DNA from: Candidatus Aerophobota bacterium
GTDB lineage: Bacteria > Aerophobota > Aerophobia > Aerophobales > B3-G15
NCBI GenBank assembly: GCA_030607715.1
Contig: JAUWJM010000086.1
Span: forward strand, 1 to 7,026
Direction: 5' to 3'
Length of the DNA: 7,026 nucleotides
Each line of letters begins with the position of its first letter. Within the stretch, counting starts at the first letter, position 1. Below, in pieces: positions 1 through 6,696 of this stretch. The notes below the pieces were generated by a model. It ran no database searches. It saw nothing but the letters and a program-made list of their open reading frames with translations, and was not told where the DNA came from. Position numbers and translations under genes: made by a program.

Positions 1-1188
1 ATTGATTTAGATACCTGGGAGCCTAAAACGCCTACAAGAAAAGAATACTATGATGCTATAACAGTTCTTGATGCATTAGATAATATTCATATTGTTCCCT
101 GGTATACACCATGGTTTGGATTTAAGAATATTCCTTCTGTTATGCCTATGCCAGAAGGCCTTGCTGCGAGATTAAGGAATTCAAGCAAGTTCACCTGTGC
201 TAATTATTCAATGGGGTGTGAAGTATTTAATATAGAAATGGCTAAAGCAGTCGGAGCTGAATTACGAACTTCAATGGCCGCTGCACCACCTTTAACGTTT
301 TATAGCGATGCGGTTGAGAGTGCTTATAGAGTTATTGAAGCTGGATTTATTCTTCTGATAACATCCGGTAGTGCGTATGGAGGAACTTCACCAGCCACTA
401 TTGTTGGCTCACTGATAAGCAGTAATGCTGAAATAACAGCTGGAATAGTATTAGCACAGCTAATAAAACCAGGAACCAGGGTAATAGTCCAAGATTTTGG
501 ATTTCCACAGAATATGAGGTCAGGCTCTCCTGCATTTGGTGCTATAGGAATTTCATTACACCAGGCAGCATTTAATCAGATTTGGCGAAAATATGAGATA
601 CCTACAGATGGTGGAGTTAGTTTTCCCAGCTCAAAGAAAATAGACTATCAGGCTGCTTATGAGAAGACAATTACATCATTTATTGGTGCTTTATCAGGAA
701 CAAATACAATATGGATTCAAGGTGCTTTATATGGTGAGCTTGCATTTCATCCTGTTCAGGCAATAATAGACGATGATTTAGTTGGTATGATTGGGCGTTT
801 TTTAGAAGGAATTGAAGTGAACGACGAAACTATGGCTCTGGATTTAATAAATGAAGTTGGACCGATTCCAGGCCATTATCTAAATAAAGCTCATACCAGA
901 AAATGGTGGAAAAAGGAGCAATTTGTGCCAAAAGTGGCTGATAGATTAACTTATCCTGAATGGTTGAAAACAGGGAAAAAGGATTGTATTGATTATGCAA
1001 AGGAAAGAATGGATGAAATATTAGCTACACATAAAGTGGACCCTCCTTTAACTGATAACCAGGAGAATGATATAGAAAGGATATTAAAAGAGGCAAGAGA
1101 ATACTATAGGAAAAAGGGATTGATAACTAATGAGGAATGGGAAGCTTATAAGAAAGATTTGAAATCACCCAATTACCCATATGCATAG
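1..1188 (+). CDS. MttB-superfamily corrinoid-dependent methyltransferase, 5' partial, non-pyrrolysine
   Basis: The frame is open from the first base, so this is the last 395 codons of a gene starting upstream. The family is usually about 470-490 residues, so some 80 N-terminal residues are missing. Family hallmarks are visible: a GGTSPAT segment near residue 127 of the fragment, followed by NAE and AGIVLAQL, then RSGSPAFG, and an IIDDDLVGMIGRFLEGIEV helix-rich segment toward the C-terminus. Known members move a methyl group from a methylated (often quaternary) amine to a corrinoid protein in the cytoplasm. True MttB carries pyrrolysine encoded by an in-frame UAG. No internal UAG occurs here, so this belongs with MtgB-like relatives (glycine betaine, proline betaine, carnitine). 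The gene ends with TAG, but another stop follows six codons later, so this is ordinary termination. The substrate cannot be read from the sequence. Corrinoid reactivase and MtgA-type genes downstream support the role. Arginine codons are mostly AGA/AGG (12 of 15). Confidence 0.88.
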   Translation: MDLDTWEPKTPTRKEYYDAITVLDALDNIHIVPWYTPWFGFKNIPSVMPMPEGLAARLRNSSKFTCANYSMGCEVFNIEMAKAVGAELRTSMAAAPPLTFYSDAVESAYRVIEAGFILLITSGSAYGGTSPATIVGSLISSNAEITAGIVLAQLIKPGTRVIVQDFGFPQNMRSGSPAFGAIGISLHQAAFNQIWRKYEIPTDGGVSFPSSKKIDYQAAYEKTITSFIGALSGTNTIWIQGALYGELAFHPVQAIIDDDLVGMIGRFLEGIEVNDETMALDLINEVGPIPGHYLNKAHTRKWWKKEQFVPKVADRLTYPEWLKTGKKDCIDYAKERMDEILATHKVDPPLTDNQENDIERILKEAREYYRKKGLITNEEWEAYKKDLKSPNYPYA

Positions 1189-1239
1189 GGCTTTGATCAA
1201 TACTGAAAACAAAAACTTGAAGATTTTGAGTTATATTAG

Positions 1240-3063
1240 ATGACAATTATGAGATTTTATAATGTTGATTTTGAGCCAGTGGGCAAACGAGGAAAATGTC
1301 GGGATAATGAGTCACTTCTGGACTGTGCACACCGATTAGGGGTAGGTATAATTAGCTTATGCGGGGGTCTTGGAAAGTTTCATTGTTGTAAAATTCAAAT
1401 TTTAAAAGGATCTGTTTCAAAACCAACCTCCAATGAGTTGGAGAGCTTCTCATCCCAGGAGCTAAAGGATGGTTGTCGTTTAGCTTGCCAGGCTTATATA
1501 AATAGTGATTGTAAAGTAAGAATTCCATTGGAATCGTTAACTACACCACAACGCATCCAGGTAGAGGGACCGGAGATTAGTGTTGATCGGGAATTGTCTA
1601 TTAACTCTTATCACATACAAACATCATCTCCATCTCTGTCGGATTTGCAGGCTGATGATAAGCGTATAATAGAAACGCTAAATCGTCAATACAATCTGCA
1701 TTGCAAGAATATTGATATAGATGTTCTTAGAAATCTCTCTTCTTCATTGCGATCCTGGAATTGGGAAGCTCAGGTTTCATTAAAAGACAATGAGGTAATA
1801 GCCGTTAATCCTTTATCCAGCCATCAATTAGGGCTGGCTATAGATCTGGGTACTACCACGATAGTTGGCTACTTACTTGATATAAGTACTGGAGAAACAT
1901 TAGCTACCCAGGGGATTATGAATCCTCAAATTAGTTGTGGGGAAGATATTGTCTCGCGCATTACTTATGCAATGGAATCGCCAGCTAAGGCCATAAAATT
2001 ACAGAAAACAGTCGTAAAAGCACTCAATCAGTTAGTAACTGATTTATGCAACAAGACTAATACTAAATCGAAAGAAATCTTAGAGGCAGTAATAGTAGGA
2101 AATACCGTAATGCATCATTTATTACTGCATCTACCAGTGGAACAGTTAGCAGTTTCTCCGTTTATTCCCGTGTTAGGAAAGGCTTTAAATATTAAAGCAC
2201 GTGATATAGGTTTATGTATTGCCCCAGGAGCTTATGTACACTTATTGCCTAATATTGCTGGTTTTGTAGGGGCTGATCATGTAGCTATGTTGTTAGCTAC
2301 AGAAGAAATATGGAAAGATAAAGGTTTGGTAATAGCATTAGATATTGGTACTAATACTGAAATTTCCTTAATAGATAATGGCGAAATAAGCAGTGTTTCC
2401 TGTGCCTCTGGTCCTGCCTTTGAAGGAGCTCATATTAAGAATGGGATGCGAGCTGCTAATGGAGCTATAGAACGAGTGCAATTAATAAATAACCAGGTTA
2501 AATATGAGACTATTGGGGGAGTACCGCCAATTGGTCTTTGCGGTTCTGGTATTTTAGATGCTGTAGCTCAACTTTACTTAGCTGGTATAATAAATAGAGA
2601 TGGAAGAATAAATAATCGTCCGCGAGTGCGTATCCACAAAAAGCAACGCGAATTCGTACTGGTTGATGAGGAAGAACAGGGTAATTCTCAGGCGATTACT
2701 ATTGCTCAAAAAGATGTGCGAGAAATACAATTAGCTAAGGCAGCTATACTTTCTGGGATTAAAGTACTTTTACAAAAAAGGGGTCATTCTGAGAAAGAGA
2801 TTAAAAAGGTAATTATTGCTGGGGCCTTTGGCAGTTATATAAATGTAATGAGTGCTGTGAGTATTGGAATGTTACCATTGCTATCTTTAGACCGTTTTCA
2901 GCAAGTAGGGAATGCCGCTGGTATAGGAGCTAAACTTGCTTTGCTTTCTAATAATAAACGAGCTGAAGCGCAAGCTATAGCTTGCAAGACTTCCTACATT
3001 GAATTAGCAGCGGCTCCTAATTTTGAGAAGATCTTTCTCCATGCAACATATTTAGGAGTATAG
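1240..3063 (+). CDS. RACo-type corrinoid-activating ferredoxin/ASKHA ATPase (DUF4445)
   Basis: This 607-residue protein likely reduces inactive Co(II) corrinoid to Co(I) at the cost of ATP, keeping methyl transfer running. Residues about 4-95 form a 2Fe-2S ferredoxin domain, followed by a linker. From residue 199 comes an ASKHA ATPase fold: AIDLGTTT (200-207), DIGTNTE (368-374), GLCGSGI (432-438) and AGAFGSYI (527-534). Length and order match RACo of acetogens. Methanogen RamA instead carries C-terminal 4Fe-4S clusters, which are absent here. Oddity: the usual C-x5-C-x2-C cluster motif should have cysteines at 41, 47 and 50. Position 47 is Phe (TTT at 1378-1380) and an extra Cys sits at 49. 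The fourth ligand, Cys83 in RLACQ, is present. No good ribosome binding site precedes ATG 1240, and ATG 1249 is an alternative start. Arginine codons are mostly CGN (20 of 26), unlike the gene upstream. The family call is very sure; the partner protein is unknown. Confidence 0.93.
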   Translation: MTIMRFYNVDFEPVGKRGKCRDNESLLDCAHRLGVGIISLCGGLGKFHCCKIQILKGSVSKPTSNELESFSSQELKDGCRLACQAYINSDCKVRIPLESLTTPQRIQVEGPEISVDRELSINSYHIQTSSPSLSDLQADDKRIIETLNRQYNLHCKNIDIDVLRNLSSSLRSWNWEAQVSLKDNEVIAVNPLSSHQLGLAIDLGTTTIVGYLLDISTGETLATQGIMNPQISCGEDIVSRITYAMESPAKAIKLQKTVVKALNQLVTDLCNKTNTKSKEILEAVIVGNTVMHHLLLHLPVEQLAVSPFIPVLGKALNIKARDIGLCIAPGAYVHLLPNIAGFVGADHVAMLLATEEIWKDKGLVIALDIGTNTEISLIDNGEISSVSCASGPAFEGAHIKNGMRAANGAIERVQLINNQVKYETIGGVPPIGLCGSGILDAVAQLYLAGIINRDGRINNRPRVRIHKKQREFVLVDEEEQGNSQAITIAQKDVREIQLAKAAILSGIKVLLQKRGHSEKEIKKVIIAGAFGSYINVMSAVSIGMLPLLSLDRFQQVGNAAGIGAKLALLSNNKRAEAQAIACKTSYIELAAAPNFEKIFLHATYLGV

Positions 3064-3089
3064 TAATCTTAATGCTCTTTTTACTATAC
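3058..3089 (+). repeat. Inverted repeat overlapping the RACo stop codon
   Basis: GTATAGTAA (3058-3066) and TTACTATAC (3081-3089) are perfect 9-base complements around a 14-base loop. The left arm includes the TAG stop and a following in-phase TAA. The stem has only two G/C pairs and no T tract follows, so it is a weak candidate for a transcript end, an mRNA-stabilising hairpin or a protein site. It could also be chance in AT-rich sequence. Confidence 0.35.
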
Positions 3090-3161
3090 CTGGAATTTGA
3101 ATAATTTCTTTGGATAAGTTAGTAAATAAGGTACCGGAAAAGGGGGAGCAGCTTCAGCGTT

Positions 3162-3190
3162 GAGGGGAAAATGCGAAACATTGTCCCCTT
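3162..3190 (+). promoter_or_regulatory. RNA hairpin in the leader of the MtgA-type gene (terminator or attenuator candidate)
   Basis: GGGGAAAATG (3164-3173) pairs with CATTGTCCCC (3179-3188) with one A-G mismatch and a five-base CGAAA loop. The stem extends outward by A3163-T3189 and a G3162-T3190 wobble. A short TTTAAAT follows, so it could be a weak intrinsic terminator. An upstream AAAGGGG (3139-3145) can pair perfectly with CCCCTTT (3185-3191), which would exclude the hairpin. Such switching is typical of attenuators. The hairpin ends about 35 bases before the start codon. No known riboswitch consensus was recognised, including the cobalamin B12 box. Confidence 0.45.
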
Positions 3191-3225
3191 TAAATATCCT
3201 GGATAATTTATAAAAAGGGTAGTAA

Positions 3226-4074
3226 ATGGAAACTAAATTAACAAGTGCAACAAAAGAAGTAATTATTAGCGGTGAGCGACCAACAGTTCTTATTGGTGAG
3301 CGGATTAATCCTACAGGAAAGAAAAAGTTAACTAAAGCATTACAAAATGGTGATTTACGACTTGTACGTAAAGAAGCTTTATCTCAGGTACAAGCAGGGG
3401 CAGATGTTCTTGATATCAATGTAGGTATACTTGGTGGAGATGAAACAGTTTTACTTCCACAGGTTGTACAGATAGTAATGGACACAGTAGATGTTCCTTT
3501 GTGTCTTGATAGCGCTAATCCTATGGCTTTAGAATCAGCCCTCAAGGTTTACCGAGCCAAACCTCTCATTAACTCCGTTACAGGTCAAGAGCATTCTTTA
3601 AATAAGACTTTACCTTTAGTTAAGGAATATAGAACTGCAGTCATCGGCTTAACAATGGATGATAATGGTATACCAGATGATATAAATCAAAGAGTAGCTA
3701 TTGCTCATAAAATTGTGGAAAGAGCTGAAGCAATGGGTATTTCTCGCAAGGATGTTGTTATTGATTGTTTAGCCCTGGCAGTGGGAGCAAATACCGAAGC
3801 TGGCCTGGTTGTAATTGAAGCTATTCGTAGAGTTAAAGCTGAGTTAGGTGTGAATTTGCCGATAGGAGTCAGTAATATTTCTTTTGGCTTGCCTGACCGC
3901 AACCTGCTTAATAGTGTTTTTATAACTATCGCTATTGCTATGGGAGTGAATTGTCCTATTGTGGATGTGGCTAAAATACGCCCGGCTATTTTGGCTGCTG
4001 ACTTAATCTTAAATCGTGATAAGTATGCAAGGCGCTATATTAAGACTTATCAGCAACGTCGAGATACAGGATAA
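3226..4074 (+). CDS. MtgA/AcsE-type methylcorrinoid:tetrahydrofolate methyltransferase (pterin-binding domain)
   Basis: This 282-residue cytoplasmic TIM-barrel protein belongs to the pterin-binding family that includes AcsE and MtgA. It transfers a methyl group between a corrinoid protein and tetrahydrofolate. In this context the likely direction is from methyl-corrinoid to tetrahydrofolate, giving methyl-THF for the Wood-Ljungdahl pathway. Conserved segments are IGERINPTG (23-31), AGADVLDINVG (57-67) with the pterin-contacting Asp, PLCLDSANP (91-99), INSVTG (115-120) and SNISFGLP (216-223), whose Asn217 matches the mobile Asn of AcsE. The length equals that of a stand-alone methyltransferase, with no fused cobalamin domain. 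AAGGG at 3215-3219 lies six bases before the ATG. The gene follows the corrinoid reactivase by 162 bases and shares its CGN-rich arginine usage (13 of 18), so the two probably travelled together. The family is certain; MtgA versus AcsE role is inferred from the absence of acs genes nearby. Confidence 0.9.
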   Translation: METKLTSATKEVIISGERPTVLIGERINPTGKKKLTKALQNGDLRLVRKEALSQVQAGADVLDINVGILGGDETVLLPQVVQIVMDTVDVPLCLDSANPMALESALKVYRAKPLINSVTGQEHSLNKTLPLVKEYRTAVIGLTMDDNGIPDDINQRVAIAHKIVERAEAMGISRKDVVIDCLALAVGANTEAGLVVIEAIRRVKAELGVNLPIGVSNISFGLPDRNLLNSVFITIAIAMGVNCPIVDVAKIRPAILAADLILNRDKYARRYIKTYQQRRDTG

Positions 4075-4250
4075 CTTTGGCCATTTATCTTATGATATTA
4101 GTTTAAGAAAATTCCAAATCCATAGCATAAGAACATATTGATGGTTAAGCATACTGTTGGTTTTGACCTCAGAAATAAAAAGGAAGAGAAAGTAGCCTGG
4201 CGGCGATCTTATGAGCTTACTTGAAGATAATTTGAAGAGGAGGAATTAAA

Positions 4251-4864
4251 ATGACCTCACGCGAAAGAGTAGTAGCGGCGATAGAGAGGAAAAATTTAGA
4301 TAGAGTTCCGATTGATTTAGGAGGAACGGCTGCATCTACAATATTGGCAGAGGCATATGATAAATTGTTAAAAAAACTTAACATAGATAAAGATGTAAGA
4401 ATAGCTGACACCAGCCAGTTATTTGTTTATATAGACGATGAGATTGTTGATTTATACAATGTAGATGTGATCCCGCTATATCCATTAAGAGACTTTATGG
4501 GTATTAGAAGAGATAAAGGATGGAAAGACTGGACCACTCCTCATGATAACACTCCTGTTAAGATCTCCAGGGATTTTAATCCTAAAAGAATGGAGGATGG
4601 CTCCTATATTTGGGAAGCTGGAGGATATGTCTATAAGCTTCCTTCAAAGGGATTTTATTTTGATTCTATAAAAGCGCCTCTTGAAGATGCTAACAAAATA
4701 GAGGATATTGAAAGATATAAAATTCCTGTAATGGATAATGAAGAAAAAGAGTGGTTTAAAAAGGAGGCTTTATATTCACTCAACCTCATAATATTCAGCC
4801 AGGTGTTCCACCTGAGAATGTTATGGCGTTATATGAGGTGGGCAAGAAATATGGGAAATATTAA
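4251..4864 (+). pseudogene. URO-D-like methyltransferase (MtaA/CmuA superfamily), internal deletion plus -1 frameshift
   Basis: The 5' part reads as a normal uroporphyrinogen-decarboxylase-like methyltransferase: SRERV, then DRVPIDLGGT near residues 17-26, VDVIPL, and GFYFDSIKAPLEDA. At residues about 170-173 (KKEA) the frame departs from the family. In the -1 frame from 4763 the sequence reads GGFIF, then HNIQPGVPPENV, then KKYGKY and TAA at 4862-4864, which is the classic C-terminus of this family. Left in frame 0, translation would add an unrelated tail ending at 4880. Full members are about 340-390 residues, so roughly 180-200 codons are missing. The missing part should hold the barrel centre and the HxC/Cys zinc ligands used for methyl transfer. 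Both sides share the purine-rich AAAAAGGAGGC (4758-4768), so deletion between short repeats is likely. An assembly collapse is also possible. The 5' end has a strong ribosome binding site (GAGGAGG before ATG 4251), and arginine codons are AGR-rich (10 of 11). Confidence 0.85.
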
Positions 4865-4889
4865 AGATGCAATTTATTAAATTATGCAC

Positions 4890-4896
4890 GGGGAGG
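4890..4896 (+). promoter_or_regulatory. Ribosome binding site fixing the fucosidase start at 4902
   Basis: GGGGAGG lies five bases before ATG 4902. An in-frame ATG at 4884 would place this site inside the coding region and has no ribosome binding site of its own, so 4902 is the preferred start. Confidence 0.85.
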
Positions 4897-4901
4897 TTAC
4901 T

Positions 4902-6302
4902 ATGAGTAACAAGCATGATAATGCGAAAAAGATTTATAAGCCTACATGGGAATCTTTAGATGAGCATAAAGTTCCAGACTGGTTTAACGATGCAAAGTTT
5001 GGAATTTTTATTCATTGGGGAGTTTACTCAGTCCCAGGATATGCTCCCAGGGTAGACATTAGAGAGTTGTGGGAGAAGGTAAAGGCTGGGCAAATGAGAC
5101 AGAAAGAGGCAAGTGCCATGAATCCTTATGCTGAGTGGTACTGGGATAATATGAAATATAAAAACGGGCCTACATGGAAGTATCATCGTGAGCATTATGG
5201 AAATGATTTTAAGTATGATGATTTTATTCCTATGTTTAAGGCTGAGAAGTGGAATCCAGAAGAATGGGTGAATTTGTTTAAGGAAATAGGAGCTAAATAC
5301 GTAGTTCTTACTAGCAAACACTGTGATGGATTTTCCCTCTGGCCAAGCAAATATAACCCCCGTAACACAGGGGATATGGGTCCTCATAGAGATCTTGTAG
5401 GAGATTTGACCAGAGCAGTCCGTGCTCAGAATTTAAAAATGGGTTTATACTATGATTATGGATGGGGTCCTGGAGGAACTGAGAGCTGGGCCAGATATCA
5501 GTTTCCTCTTAAGTGGGATGAGGTTGATTATGTACATAAGCTATTTGAAGAACTTGTTGATCGATACAATCCAGATATATACTGGGATGATAGCAGCGCA
5601 GTTTCCTCTGATCGTTTTAAAAGTAAAGAATTAATGGCTTACTATTTAAATCATGCGAAAGATCCTGCTAAAGTTACTGTCAATGATCGTTGTGGCAGGG
5701 ATTGTTCGCATAAACATGGTGACTTTTGGACTCCTGAATATGAAAAAAAATTTACTCTCGTCAAACAGAAATGGGAACTATGCAGGGGTATTGGCACTTC
5801 CTTTGGCTATAACCGCACAGAAGAAGAAAAAGATTATATGTCAACGGGTTCACTTATAAAATTATTGGTAGATGTGGTTAGTAAGAATGGGAACCTACTT
5901 TTGAATATAGGTCCAAAAGCTGACGGAACTATCCCCAAAATTCAAGTAAAACGTTTAAGAGGAATAGGAGACTGGCTCAAGGTTAATGGTGAGGCTATTT
6001 ATGGAACATCACCATGGGTTACAGCGGAGGGAACCACTTTAGAGGGTATAAATGTGCGGTTTACAAGGAAGGGAAATAATTTGTATACAATGTTATTAGA
6101 AAAACCTAAAGAAAAAATAACTCTCAAATTGTTACGAGTTCAAAAGGGAACTACTATTAAAGTGTTGGGAAGTGACAAAAAACTAAAGTGGGAACAGAAG
6201 GAAGATAATTTAATTATTGAGCTTCCATCTGAATTACCAGGTGTATCTGTTTATACCCTTAAATTAACTCCTGAACCCTGGAAGCTTGTGAAATCGACTT
6301 AA
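4902..6302 (+). CDS. GH29 alpha-L-fucosidase, cytoplasmic
   Basis: This 466-residue retaining exo-alpha-L-fucosidase would release L-fucose, or a closely related sugar, from an alpha-linked glycoside. Family landmarks in order: WFNDAKFGIFIHWG (27-40), AEWYW (77-81), KYVVLTSKHCDGFSLW (132-147), DLVGDL (164-169), PDIYWDD (224-230) with the likely nucleophile Asp230, GDFWTPEYE (273-281), KWE (290-292), and NGNLLLNIGPKADG (329-342). A small beta-sandwich follows from about 375 to the end. Glu279 is a candidate acid/base, but this residue varies within GH29 and is not certain. No signal peptide is visible, so small imported oligosaccharides or glycosides are the likely substrates. Oddity: the usual KHHDGF substrate-binding pair reads KHCDGF, with Cys141 (TGT 5322-5324) for the second His. 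The gene starts 37 bases after the end of the broken URO-D-like gene and is followed 26 bases later by a mutarotase gene, so it is probably part of a sugar-use operon. Confidence 0.92.
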   Translation: MSNKHDNAKKIYKPTWESLDEHKVPDWFNDAKFGIFIHWGVYSVPGYAPRVDIRELWEKVKAGQMRQKEASAMNPYAEWYWDNMKYKNGPTWKYHREHYGNDFKYDDFIPMFKAEKWNPEEWVNLFKEIGAKYVVLTSKHCDGFSLWPSKYNPRNTGDMGPHRDLVGDLTRAVRAQNLKMGLYYDYGWGPGGTESWARYQFPLKWDEVDYVHKLFEELVDRYNPDIYWDDSSAVSSDRFKSKELMAYYLNHAKDPAKVTVNDRCGRDCSHKHGDFWTPEYEKKFTLVKQKWELCRGIGTSFGYNRTEEEKDYMSTGSLIKLLVDVVSKNGNLLLNIGPKADGTIPKIQVKRLRGIGDWLKVNGEAIYGTSPWVTAEGTTLEGINVRFTRKGNNLYTMLLEKPKEKITLKLLRVQKGTTIKVLGSDKKLKWEQKEDNLIIELPSELPGVSVYTLKLTPEPWKLVKST

Positions 6303-6328
6303 AGCCTTTCCCTGTAAGGAGGATAAAT

Positions 6329-6652
6329 ATGCGAAGAATAGGTTCGGTAATTAAGATAAAGCCAGAGAAGATTGAAGAGTATAAACGCTATCATAAGTCT
6401 GTCTGGCCAGAGGTATTAAAGAAGATTAAGGAATGTAATATAAGAAATTACTCTATTTTTCTTAAGGATAATTATTTATTTTCTTATTTTGAGTATATCG
6501 GTAAGGATTATAAATCTGATATGAAAAAGATGGCTGATGACCCTCGTACCCAGGAGTGGTGGAAAATTACTATGCCTATGCAAGAACCTTTACCTACAAG
6601 AAAACCTGATGAGTGGTGGGCAGAAATGGAAGAAGTTTTTCATATAGATTAA
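6329..6652 (+). CDS. L-rhamnose/L-fucose mutarotase (RhaM family)
   Basis: This 107-residue protein has the size and layout of RhaM, a small dimeric ferredoxin-like alpha/beta enzyme that interconverts the anomers of a deoxysugar. Visible family residues are Tyr18 and His22, the catalytic pair known in E. coli RhaM, then VWPEV (25-29), NYSIFL (40-45), LFSYFEY (50-56), the tandem Trp77-Trp78 and the MPMQEPLP segment (82-89). It is cytoplasmic, with no signal peptide. AAGGAGG at 6316-6322 lies six bases before the ATG. Only 26 bases separate it from the GH29 gene, so they are almost surely co-transcribed. Retaining alpha-fucosidases release alpha-L-fucose, and a mutarotase would supply the anomer needed by the next enzyme. 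Proteins of this family are named for L-rhamnose, but the neighbour argues for L-fucose or a related 6-deoxysugar. No isomerase, kinase or aldolase gene lies in the window. Confidence 0.9.
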   Translation: MRRIGSVIKIKPEKIEEYKRYHKSVWPEVLKKIKECNIRNYSIFLKDNYLFSYFEYIGKDYKSDMKKMADDPRTQEWWKITMPMQEPLPTRKPDEWWAEMEEVFHID

Positions 6653-6696
6653 GATAAATATTTAATGTACCCCCAGAAAATTATGAATATATGGTT

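Noticed and set aside
1186..1206. TAG at the end of the MttB-like gene as a pyrrolysine codon
   Set aside because: Pyrrolysine in MttB is internal, in the barrel, not at the C-terminus. Readthrough here would add only six residues before TGA, and RACo also ends in TAG.
3064..3225. Cobalamin or tetrahydrofolate riboswitch before the MtgA-type gene
   Set aside because: No B12 box (GCCACTG-like) or other conserved core of either class could be found by eye. Only simple hairpins are supported.
3705..3902. Minus-strand open frame inside the MtgA-type gene
   Set aside because: It is a shadow of a clearly conserved plus-strand gene, with no ribosome binding site or family features.
4141..4224. Short 27-codon frame upstream of the URO-D-like gene
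   Set aside because: It has no ribosome binding site and no recognisable similarity, and open frames of this length are expected by chance. The 176-base gap 4075-4250 otherwise holds only the strong GAGGAGG site before 4251.
4757..4766. Programmed -1 frameshift joining the two parts of the URO-D-like gene
   Set aside because: The A-rich run resembles a slippery site, but the preceding base is T, so the peptidyl tRNA would pair with TAA. A shift would also not restore the roughly 180-200 missing residues.
4884..4901. Earlier in-frame ATG for the GH29 fucosidase
   Set aside because: It has no ribosome binding site, and GGGGAGG at 4890-4896 correctly precedes ATG 4902. The family similarity also begins well after 4902.
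5028..5387. Minus-strand 119-codon frame inside the GH29 gene
   Set aside because: The plus strand carries conserved GH29 motifs throughout this stretch. The opposite frame looks like a random translation of it.
5452..5859. Two plus-strand frames in another phase inside the GH29 gene
   Set aside because: They overlap the conserved nucleophile and downstream GH29 regions and have no independent signals.
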